Translations under genes and position numbers: made by a program
Notes under the pieces: generated by a model
Database searches by the model: none
What the model was told of the DNA's origin: nothing
What the model saw: the letters and a program-made list of their open reading frames with translations, nothing else
In this document: one piece after another, positions 1-5,503 of the stretch
How positions within the stretch are numbered: the first letter of the stretch is position 1
How the letters are laid out: each line of letters starts with the position of its first letter
From: an uncultured Selenomonadaceae bacterium
Lineage (GTDB): Bacteria; Bacillota; Negativicutes; Selenomonadales; Selenomonadaceae
Length of the DNA: 7,300 bases
Assembly: GCA_905236785.1 (NCBI GenBank)
Contig: CAJOQC010000026.1
Coordinates: 1-7,300, forward strand
Direction: 5' to 3'

Positions 1-42
1 AGCCCGCAGGGCTGACGGAGGGGTTTTTAGAGGTTACCTTTA
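1..42. repeat. Edge-truncated copy of a REP/MITE-like intergenic repeat
   Basis: The 17 bases at 6-22 (GCAGGGCTGACGGAGGG) are identical to 3568-3584, in the same orientation. The sequence after each (a T- or G-rich stretch, then TAGAGG and an AT-rich run) is also alignable. The other copy is a complete hairpin element, so these bases are read as one end of a second copy whose remainder lies left of the window. The copy ends about one base before the rsmI stop codon, so it occupies the 3' flank of that gene. Positions 1-13 form a small palindrome, AGCCC/GGGCT. Whether this copy ends transcription of rsmI cannot be judged, because most of it is missing. Confidence 0.7.
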
Positions 43-43
43 A

Positions 44-913
44 TTATTCGCGGTCGTTGATCATAGCCGCATAAACCTCGCGCCTGCTTACGCCGTATTT
101 TTTGGCCGTTTCGCGCATGGCTTCCTTTATCGGCAAGCCTTCTTCCGCAAGGCTTTTGCAACAGTTGCGAAGGTTATCTTCGGTGGCGACGGGCGCAAAG
201 TTGCCCGTCGCAATTTCGCCGGCTCCTCCTTCAACCACAATAACAAACTCGCCGACAGGCGAGTTTGTTTCATAATGGGCGATATGTTCCCGCAGGAAAT
301 CGCGGCGTATTTCTTCAAATTTTTTCGTCATTTCGCGACAAATCGCCGCCCTGCGGTTGCCCAAAATCTGCAATAAATTTTTTAGGGTTTCAAGCAAATG
401 ATGAGGAGCTTCGTAAAAAATCAAAGTATAGGGGAAATTTTTCAGCTCTTCTATTTTCTCTCGCCGCTTTTTGGCTGTGGCGGGCAAAAAGCCGACGAAC
501 AAAAAATTTGTCGCATCAATGCAAGAACACACCAACGCCGACAGAGCCGCATTAGCCCCCGGCAAAACGCTGACGCGAATACCGTTTTGAACGGCAAGCC
601 GCGCCAAATCCGCGCCGGGGTCGGATATGGCGGGCATTCCCGCATCGCTTACGCAAACTACTTTCTTGCCCCGCAGAATTTCTTCGATTATCTTTTCGCC
701 TTGCTCGTGTTTATTGTGCTCATGATAGCTTACGAGTTTTGCGTGTATGTCGTAGCGGGCAAACAGTTTCCGTGTGTGGCGCGTGTCCTCTGCGGCCACT
801 ATATCCGCCTCTTGCAATGTTCTTACGGCGCGATAGGTGATGTCCTCCAAATTGCCGATGGGTGTGGCGCAAAGATAGAGAATTTTTTCCTTTTCGGTGT
901 CGTTGTTAATCAT
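44..913 (-). CDS. rsmI: 16S rRNA (cytidine-1402-2'-O)-methyltransferase RsmI
   Basis: RsmI is a cytoplasmic SAM-dependent enzyme of the tetrapyrrole methylase fold. It 2'-O-methylates C1402 of 16S rRNA in the decoding centre. Visible family motifs are LCATPIGNLEDI (14-25), AAEDTRHTRKLF (40-51), SYHEHNK (62-68), VSDAGMPAISDPG (88-100), LPGANAALSAL (117-127), FVGFLP (139-144), FYEAPHH (166-172) and CREMTKKFEE (192-201). A C-terminal helical segment reads EAMRETAKKYGVSRREVY, like the small helix-turn-helix tail seen in many homologues. The length, 289 residues, is close to that of the E. coli enzyme. The ATG at 913 overlaps the end of ricT by 8 nt, and GGAG lies 11 nt upstream, so translation is probably coupled. 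It is the last gene of the operon; in B. subtilis the orthologue yabC sits slightly further downstream, after yabA, yabB and yazA. Identification is firm. Confidence 0.96.
   Translation of the reverse strand: MINNDTEKEKILYLCATPIGNLEDITYRAVRTLQEADIVAAEDTRHTRKLFARYDIHAKLVSYHEHNKHEQGEKIIEEILRGKKVVCVSDAGMPAISDPGADLARLAVQNGIRVSVLPGANAALSALVCSCIDATNFLFVGFLPATAKKRREKIEELKNFPYTLIFYEAPHHLLETLKNLLQILGNRRAAICREMTKKFEEIRRDFLREHIAHYETNSPVGEFVIVVEGGAGEIATGNFAPVATEDNLRNCCKSLAEEGLPIKEAMRETAKKYGVSRREVYAAMINDRE
242..269. repeat. Perfect 12-bp inverted repeat inside rsmI
   Basis: Left arm AACAAACTCGCC (242-253) and right arm GGCGAGTTTGTT (258-269) are exact reverse complements separated by four bases. In the rsmI mRNA this gives a 12-bp stem with loop UGUC, GC-rich next to the loop, and the downstream arm ends in UUUGUU followed by AUUGUG. 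The shape resembles an intrinsic terminator with a poor U-tract. It lies over codons for the conserved C-terminal strand SPVGEFVIV, so part of the sequence is constrained by the protein. A function is unproven. Confidence 0.6.
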
Positions 914-1967
914 TGTCGCGATTTCTCCGCCTGTTGCTGAAATTTCGCGGCGGCTGGGGGCGGTTGTTCAGCTTGCCGTCGCGCCGATGATTTACGGGCG
1001 GCATTGTGTTTTCATGGGGCGCAATGCGCCTTTCCCTTGGTCGCTGCTTTTTTTCGTTTTCCGTATCGGCAAAAGGGTAGGCAATAATTTCGTCAACATT
1101 TTTGTAATCGTCGCTCTTGTCGGCGGAATAATTTGCAATAACATCCTCCTCAATTTCAACGGCATCTTCAAAACCCACCACAACGGTTTTGCGATTGTCA
1201 AGCAAAATCGTGCAGGAACGCCGCCCCATATTGATGGAAATAACCTTCCCCTCGCCGTCATCCGTCACAACCCGTGAGCCTTGGCGCGGCGGTTGAACTT
1301 TTTCATGGCGGCAGTTTTGGCAAGGGCATTCTTCGTCGTCGTCCTCAAAACGCAGGCAACACATGAGCCGCCCGCAAATTCCCGATATTTTTGTGGGGTT
1401 CAGGGATAAATTTTGCCCTTTGGCCATGCGTATGGACACCGGCGCAAAATCGCCCAAAAAGGAGGCGCAACAAAGAGGCCGCCCGCAACATCCGATGCCG
1501 CCCAAAAGTTTGGCTTGGTCGCGCACACCGACTTGACGCAATTCGATGCGTGTGCGGAAAACGGCCGCTAAGTCCTTCACCAACTCGCGAAAATCCACGC
1601 GTCCGTCGGCGGTAAAATAAAAAATGATTTTGCTTAAGTCAAAGGTACATTCCACATTTATGAGTTTCATGGGCAAATTATGCGCCGCTATTTTGTCTTG
1701 ACAAATGACAAAGGCTTCTTTTTCCTGCTCTTTGTTGCTTTGCATACGTTGCAAGTCGTTTTCCGTGGCTTTTCGCTGAACAACCTGCAACGGTTCTTTC
1801 ACTTCGTCATCCGACACTTCCTTCGGCCCTAAGACAGCTTCGGCACATTCCGTGCCGCGCACGGTGTTGACGATAACCAAATCGCCGGGGGATATGTCGA
1901 GCCTGCCCGGGCTGAAATAAAAAATTTTGCCCGCTTTTTTGAAACGGACACCGATAACTGTTTGCAA
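906..1967 (-). CDS. ricT: PSP1-domain iron-sulfur protein RicT (YaaT)
   Basis: In B. subtilis, RicT forms the Ric complex with RicA and RicF. The complex carries iron-sulfur clusters and works with RNase Y in mRNA maturation; it also affects sporulation, competence and biofilm formation. The sequence shows the N-terminal strand-rich PSP1 region (about 1-60), a charged helical linker (about 60-95) and the cysteine-rich core: CCGRPLCC (C160, C161, C166, C167) and CGRLMCC (C198, C203, C204). A further CPCQNC follows at 214-219. The C-terminus is extended to 353 residues, against about 275 in B. subtilis, and ends in a proline/arginine-rich basic tail (about 307-353). The start is TTG at 1967, two bases after the holB stop codon. 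It is supported by GGGAG six bases upstream and by the usual family N-terminus (QTVIGVRFKKAGKIFYF). ricA and ricF are not in the window. Confidence 0.93.
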   Translation of the reverse strand: MQTVIGVRFKKAGKIFYFSPGRLDISPGDLVIVNTVRGTECAEAVLGPKEVSDDEVKEPLQVVQRKATENDLQRMQSNKEQEKEAFVICQDKIAAHNLPMKLINVECTFDLSKIIFYFTADGRVDFRELVKDLAAVFRTRIELRQVGVRDQAKLLGGIGCCGRPLCCASFLGDFAPVSIRMAKGQNLSLNPTKISGICGRLMCCLRFEDDDEECPCQNCRHEKVQPPRQGSRVVTDDGEGKVISINMGRRSCTILLDNRKTVVVGFEDAVEIEEDVIANYSADKSDDYKNVDEIIAYPFADTENEKKQRPRERRIAPHENTMPPVNHRRDGKLNNRPQPPRNFSNRRRNRDND

Positions 1968-1969
1968 TT

Positions 1970-2965
1970 TTATCTCCCGATTATCTCTATCATACGAATG
2001 AAAAAACTGTCCATAAAAAGTTGTACGTTGACATTGGCGGAAAATTTTTGCCGACTGTCGGCAATATGCGCCATAGCCAACAACAGCTTTTCCTTGGTGA
2101 AAAACGGCATAATCCGTATCAATCTGCCGCCCATGGCATTATCTGTGTACACTTTCCCCGCCTCTGCCGATAAAATCAGCAAATCACGCAACAGGGAATT
2201 TAAGTGCATCAACCAATCGTTTATCTGTTCTTTCGGCCACTTGGCAAATTCTTCGCTACGGTTTAAGGCGGCATCAATATTAAACTTTTCTATGTTTGTC
2301 AAAAAATCCGCCGCGTTTTGAAAAATCGCCAAACCGTTTTCGTCTTTAAGACGCAGAGCATAGCCGGGGCTGCCGTCGGCTGCGGCGGCAAATTCCGCTG
2401 CTCGGTCGGTAAATCCAAGATTTTTTATGACAATTTCCGTTTCTTCGTCGGCAAGTTGCCCAAAGGTTATGGGTACGGAACGTGAAACAACGGTACTTAA
2501 AAGGGCGTCGGGGTTTGAGGTGACAAAAATGAATTTAATGTCCCCCGTCGGCTCTTCAATGGTCTTTAGCAGTGAATTTCCCGCCGCCTCGTTCATAAGA
2601 TGCGCATCGTCAACGACAAAGACGCGACACGACGACAAAATGGGAAATCGGGCGGCTTCCTTTTGCATTTCGCGAATTTGGTCGATTTTAATGCTTTTTA
2701 GGGTTTTCCCTTCCGGCAAAATCTCGGCGTAATCGGGGTGCGAACCCGCCGCAAACAAACGGCAGGACTCGCACTCGCCGCAAAGGTCGCGATTTTTGCA
2801 CAAAAGCGCAGCCGCAAAAATTCGCGCCGCCAATTTTTTGCCGATGCCGTCTTTCCCGGCAAAGATAAGGGAATGTGGCACACGGTCGTTGGCGATTGTT
2901 TGCTTTAACCTTGCGATGGTCTTTTTATGCCCCACGATACCAGACCATGAAATTCTTTGCGTCAT
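1970..2965 (-). CDS. holB: DNA polymerase III subunit delta' (clamp loader)
   Basis: Delta' is a AAA+ subunit of the clamp loader that opens and places the beta sliding clamp on primed DNA. Visible features are the N-terminal WSGIVGHKKTIARL (7-20), a P-loop GKDGIGKK (37-44) in which K44 replaces the usual T/S, a zinc-binding set C56, C62, C65, C68, a Walker B-like VVDDAH (117-122), NSLLKTIEEP (130-139) and the SRS sensor motif (161-163). The substituted P-loop fits a delta' subunit rather than the ATPase subunit DnaX, as do the 331-residue length and the position between yaaR and ricT. The C-terminal helical domain (about 215-331) includes LLRDLLILS, typical of the collar region. The ATG at 2965 follows the yaaR stop codon by three bases and has only a weak Shine-Dalgarno sequence, so translational coupling to yaaR is likely. 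Confidence 0.95.
   Translation of the reverse strand: MTQRISWSGIVGHKKTIARLKQTIANDRVPHSLIFAGKDGIGKKLAARIFAAALLCKNRDLCGECESCRLFAAGSHPDYAEILPEGKTLKSIKIDQIREMQKEAARFPILSSCRVFVVDDAHLMNEAAGNSLLKTIEEPTGDIKFIFVTSNPDALLSTVVSRSVPITFGQLADEETEIVIKNLGFTDRAAEFAAAADGSPGYALRLKDENGLAIFQNAADFLTNIEKFNIDAALNRSEEFAKWPKEQINDWLMHLNSLLRDLLILSAEAGKVYTDNAMGGRLIRIMPFFTKEKLLLAMAHIADSRQKFSANVNVQLFMDSFFIRMIEIIGR
1974..1978 (-). promoter_or_regulatory. Ribosome binding site for the TTG start of ricT
   Basis: GGGAG on the minus strand lies six bases before the TTG at 1967-1965 and inside the last codons of holB. It decides the non-ATG start. Translation of ricT is probably coupled to that of holB, because the holB stop codon lies between the site and the start codon. 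Confidence 0.7.
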
Positions 2966-2968
2966 AAA

Positions 2969-3421
2969 TCACATATACAAATCCACCAACATACCGCGAA
3001 TTGCATCGTGGCTGGCGATAACATCAAGCTGTTCGGATTGACCCAAACGAATTTTTTCCGCCATTTCCTCAAGTTTCTTGTCGATTTTTCTGACGGTGGT
3101 ATATACTTTTTGCCGCCCCATGCGATCCCAACCGGCTTGAGTGTGCAGTTCGTACATTCTTGAGACGGCCTCGCCGACGAAATTTTTTATCAACGTGCGG
3201 TATTCTTTAAGTTCGTCATAAGTTGGAGTTTTGGAAAGTCGCGCCGCCTGTTCGTCGATTTTTTTTAGGAGCTTTTCCATTTCGGCCATGCTCATGCCTT
3301 CTTGTTCGTCGTAAAGCTCCATGGAAAATTCCGTTTCAATATCGTTTATATGTCGGCCTTCGCTGTGACGCATTATGGCAGCAGTGCCTTGGGGCGAAAA
3401 ACCGTCAATTTTCATAGGCAT
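2969..3421 (-). CDS. yaaR: YaaR family protein (DUF327)
   Basis: This small, soluble, mostly helical and charged protein belongs to the YaaR/DUF327 family, whose biochemical role is unknown. It has 150 residues, a normal family length. Recognisable features are the helical centre with LSKTPTYDELKEYRTLIKNF (62-81), GRQKVYTTVRKIDKKLEEM (102-120) and the C-terminal LDVIASHDAIRGMLVDLY (132-149). No signal peptide or membrane segment is present. It lies directly upstream of holB, as in B. subtilis, and this synteny is the strongest support besides the motifs. The ATG at 3421 is chosen over the one at 3415 because GAGAG lies seven bases upstream of it. The gene is first in the four-gene operon and is probably transcribed from the promoter at 3637-3665, through the intergenic repeat. 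Confidence 0.9.
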   Translation of the reverse strand: MPMKIDGFSPQGTAAIMRHSEGRHINDIETEFSMELYDEQEGMSMAEMEKLLKKIDEQAARLSKTPTYDELKEYRTLIKNFVGEAVSRMYELHTQAGWDRMGRQKVYTTVRKIDKKLEEMAEKIRLGQSEQLDVIASHDAIRGMLVDLYM

Positions 3422-3445
3422 ATAATCACTCTCGCTTTCGGGTCT

Positions 3446-3619
3446 TAATATTACTTTTTAATGGCATCGCTAAAAACTCGTTTTATACATCCTCCCGTCG
3501 GCTTCAGACAACCTCCTCCGAGAAGAGGGCTGATTTTAAGCATCCCCTCTTGGTGAGGCGGCAAGCTGCAGGGCTGACGGAGGGAGGGGTAGAGGGTATC
3601 TTAATAAAAAGTAATATTA
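3446..3619. repeat. MITE-like element: 15-bp terminal inverted repeats around a REP-type hairpin
   Basis: The ends TAATATTACTTTTTA (3446-3460) and TAAAAAGTAATATTA (3605-3619) are perfect reverse complements. Between them lies an imperfect GC-rich hairpin. Its outer arms are 3491-3502 and 3573-3587 (CCTCCCGTCGGC against GCTGACGGAGGGAGG). Its inner arms are 3512-3529 and 3544-3558 (CCTCCTCCGAGAAGAGGG against CCCCTCTTGGTGAGG). The loop is about 14 bases. Part of it recurs at 1-42. No open reading frame of note and no clear target-site duplication are present. A non-autonomous mobile element or a REP-like intergenic repeat fits; which of the two is unresolved. It lies within the predicted leader of yaaR. 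Confidence 0.75.
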
Positions 3620-3636
3620 GAGTTTTTCTGTAGGAA

Positions 3637-3665
3637 ATTATATTATTTTTTTGCTGTTTTCGCAA
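3637..3665 (-). promoter_or_regulatory. Predicted sigma-70/sigma-A promoter for the yaaR-holB-ricT-rsmI operon
   Basis: On the minus strand, TTGCGA (3665-3660, four of six matches to TTGACA) is followed after exactly 17 bases by a perfect TATAAT (3642-3637). The spacer and the flanking sequence are A-rich. Transcription would start near 3630 and give a leader of about 208 nt that contains the whole hairpin repeat. The promoter lies 18 bases downstream of the pilO stop codon and separates the two gene groups. I see no terminator with a U-tract between pilO and this promoter, so read-through from pilO is possible. Confidence 0.65.
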
Positions 3666-3682
3666 TATGAAAGGGTGTGTGT

Positions 3683-4243
3683 TTATGGATTTTTCAAGGA
3701 ATATATCGTAAGTGATATTTTTGCTTCAAGTTCGCGGCGGCCATAACTTTTGATTGACAAATCGTTTTGCCGCACAAAACGAGGGCTATCGTCCAAGGCA
3801 GCAAAAAAATCCGTCAAAGCAAAATAATCACCGCGCAATGTCAGTTCCATCGGAAACTCCATAATGTCATTTTCTTCATAGGGCATATCGGCGGTGACGG
3901 CAACTATGCTTACGGAGCATTTTTGCGCCGTATCATGTAAAAACCCCATAAACTCGCTTTGTTTTATGTCGTCGGGCAACATACCCTTTAGCCGCGCATT
4001 ATTTTCCTCAAGGCCTCGTCGATATTCTTCAATATCATTATGGGCGTTTTTGAAATTGTTAATACGGCTTATTTTGGCGTTTAACCGCTGTATTTCCCAT
4101 TCATTGCGAGCTTTTTCTTCTGTAGCGGGAAAGTATGCAAAGAACAAAACACTTGCTACTACAACAGCACCGACAAAAGTTATCAGCAAAAATAATCTTT
4201 CGTAAGGATATTTGAATACACCGAATAATTTTTGCATCCTCAT
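3683..4243 (-). CDS. pilO: PilO-like type IV pilus inner-membrane assembly protein
   Basis: PilO proteins form the PilMNO alignment complex that links the cytoplasmic pilus motor to the envelope part of the machine. The 186 residues show a short cytoplasmic N-terminus, one membrane helix (about 16-38), a coiled coil (about 40-88) and a C-terminal ferredoxin-like domain containing LRGDYFALTDFFAALDDSPR (135-154), the typical PilO core pattern. The ATG at 4243 is chosen because it overlaps the pilC stop codon as ATGA and has GGTGA ten bases upstream. A GTG at 4264 and an ATG at 4237 are alternatives; the latter has GAGG only one base away, which is too close. pilM and pilN, its usual partners, do not follow or precede it here. 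GspM-like proteins share this fold, so the symbol indicates the family only. Confidence 0.78.
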   Translation of the reverse strand: MRMQKLFGVFKYPYERLFLLITFVGAVVVASVLFFAYFPATEEKARNEWEIQRLNAKISRINNFKNAHNDIEEYRRGLEENNARLKGMLPDDIKQSEFMGFLHDTAQKCSVSIVAVTADMPYEENDIMEFPMELTLRGDYFALTDFFAALDDSPRFVRQNDLSIKSYGRRELEAKISLTIYSLKNP

Positions 4244-5436
4244 ATGTTCGTCATCACCGACCACAATGGCAAAATGACCGCCAAAACCGTAAAAAATACA
4301 AAACCGCCGATTATAAGCACCGCCATGGGTTGAACAAGAGCCGACAGCCGTCGTTTGCGGTTTTCGGCTTTAAGGCGGCAATATTCGGCGGCTTTTGCGG
4401 CCATGATGTCGATATGCCCGGAGTTTTGCCCTGCCGCTAACAACTGCAACACAGCCCGAGGGAAAAATTTGCTTTTCCCGAAGGATTCGTCGGGGGATAT
4501 GCCGTGGCTTACATCGGTAGCCGCCTGTTCGACGATTTTTTTTAGGCAACGATTGCGCCCGGTGTCCTTAACAAGCAGGAGGGCTTTATCCACGCGCATA
4601 TCGCCCTTTAACAAAATCGACAACGTTTTTAGCATTATTGCCCAATTATCGTCGATAATAAGCGAACCGACAAAGGGAACGCGCAAAAGCACTTTGTCAA
4701 ACTTATACCTAAAACTTTCTTGTTGCCAAAAAAGATTAAAGAGCGCAAGAGCCAACAACAGAACGGGCAAAAACAAACTTTTATAAGCAACGATAAAGTT
4801 GCCGACAGTTGCAAAAAGTCGTGTCGGTAACGGCAGTTCCACGTTCATGACGGCAAACATATTCAAAAACGAGGGCATTACAAAGGAAAATATTACAACG
4901 ACGGCCGCCGATAACGCGACAGTCAAAAAAAGGGGATAAATCAGCGCGGATTTTAATTCTTCCGTTTCTTGCCAATCTTTTTCAAGATAATTGGCCAAAA
5001 CAGGAAGTATGGATGGCATTGTGCCGCCGGCTTCACCGACGGCAATCATGTTTATGGCCGCATCGGGAAAACACTTTTGTTCTTTCATTGCTGCGGCAAG
5101 CCCGTCGCCTAAGTTTATCCTGTCACGCATGGCTGATAGGATTTTTTTCTCTTTCCCTTCGGCAACCTGCGCCATACCCGCAATAATTTCGTTCATAGGG
5201 CGAACATCGTTCATCACGGCCAAACTGCGGCAGAACATGACGACAAAATCACGGCTTACTCCACGGCTAAAACTGAAAGTATTTAACCAAAGGTGACCAT
5301 AATCTTTGGTTATGTCGATGACCAAAATGTCGTGGCCGATAAGCATAGAGGCTGCCGCCGCAGGGCTTTCGGCTTCGATACGTCCTTTACTCAGCCGCCC
5401 GTCGCCGTTTCGCGCCGTATAACGAAAAATTGGCAT
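4240..5436 (-). CDS. pilC: Type II secretion system F / PilC family platform protein
   Basis: This is the polytopic inner-membrane platform on which the PilB/PilT-type ATPases act to assemble or retract pilin fibres. In 398 residues it has the N-terminal MPIFRYTARNGDGR start of the family and two T2SSF repeats. The first carries INMIAVGEAGGTMPSILP (128-145). The second has the matching AAGQNSGHID (334-343), where Q replaces the usual glutamate. Three hydrophobic spans are visible at about 165-193, 217-237 and 368-394, as expected for PilC/GspF. The start at 5436 is supported by AAGGAG nine bases upstream; an in-frame ATG at 5475 would add 13 residues that do not fit the family. The gene overlaps pilO by four bases. 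No pilB or pilT lies next to it. I cannot tell from sequence alone whether the machine is a pilus or a secretion system; the adjacent PilO-like gene favours a pilus. Confidence 0.88.
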   Translation of the reverse strand: MPIFRYTARNGDGRLSKGRIEAESPAAAASMLIGHDILVIDITKDYGHLWLNTFSFSRGVSRDFVVMFCRSLAVMNDVRPMNEIIAGMAQVAEGKEKKILSAMRDRINLGDGLAAAMKEQKCFPDAAINMIAVGEAGGTMPSILPVLANYLEKDWQETEELKSALIYPLFLTVALSAAVVVIFSFVMPSFLNMFAVMNVELPLPTRLFATVGNFIVAYKSLFLPVLLLALALFNLFWQQESFRYKFDKVLLRVPFVGSLIIDDNWAIMLKTLSILLKGDMRVDKALLLVKDTGRNRCLKKIVEQAATDVSHGISPDESFGKSKFFPRAVLQLLAAGQNSGHIDIMAAKAAEYCRLKAENRKRRLSALVQPMAVLIIGGFVFFTVLAVILPLWSVMTNI

Positions 5437-5445
5437 ATCACCTTG

Positions 5446-5451
5446 CTCCTT
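5446..5451 (-). promoter_or_regulatory. Ribosome binding site of pilC
   Basis: AAGGAG on the minus strand lies nine bases before the ATG at 5436-5434. It settles the choice of this start over the in-frame ATG at 5475. Confidence 0.75.
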
Positions 5452-5465
5452 AGTAGTATTAAGGA

Positions 5466-5502
5466 AGCACTGCATAATTCCACCGCGATTTATGCAAGTG
5501 CT
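5466..5502 (-). other. Stem-loop between the kinase gene and pilC
   Basis: On the minus strand, AGCACTTGCATAA (5502-5490) pairs with TTATGCAGTGCT (5477-5466). The stem has 12 base pairs with one bulged T and a 12-base loop. It begins one base after the kinase stop codon. The bases that follow (TCCTTAATACTACT) are not a proper U-tract, so a standard intrinsic terminator is doubtful. A shorter alternative pairing, AAGTG with CACTT across ACAG, uses the same upstream arm. The gap shows no convincing promoter; TTGCAT followed after 15 bases by TATGCA is too weak to call. Confidence 0.55.
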
Positions 5503-5503
5503 G

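Noticed and set aside
398..940. 180-codon open frame on the plus strand opposite rsmI
   Set aside because: It is antisense to a strongly conserved gene, its product resembles no family I know, and it has no clear ribosome site. GC-containing coding sequence often leaves such open frames on the other strand.
1850..1864. Small palindrome CCGTGC-CGC-GCACGG in ricT
   Set aside because: A 6-bp stem in a GC-rich coding stretch is expected by chance and has no supporting context.
3445..3480. Possible second promoter for yaaR using TAATAT in the left terminal repeat as a -10 box
   Set aside because: No -35-like hexamer lies at a suitable distance. The candidate at 3637-3665 is far better.
4244..4264. 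GTG at 4264 as the pilO start
   Set aside because: It has no Shine-Dalgarno sequence and would extend the overlap with pilC. The ATG at 4243 forms an ATGA overlap typical of coupled genes.
5437..5475. Upstream ATG at 5475 as the pilC start
   Set aside because: It adds 13 residues (MQCFLNTTKEQGD) that do not fit the family N-terminus, and it lies in a hairpin arm. The ATG at 5436 has AAGGAG at good spacing.
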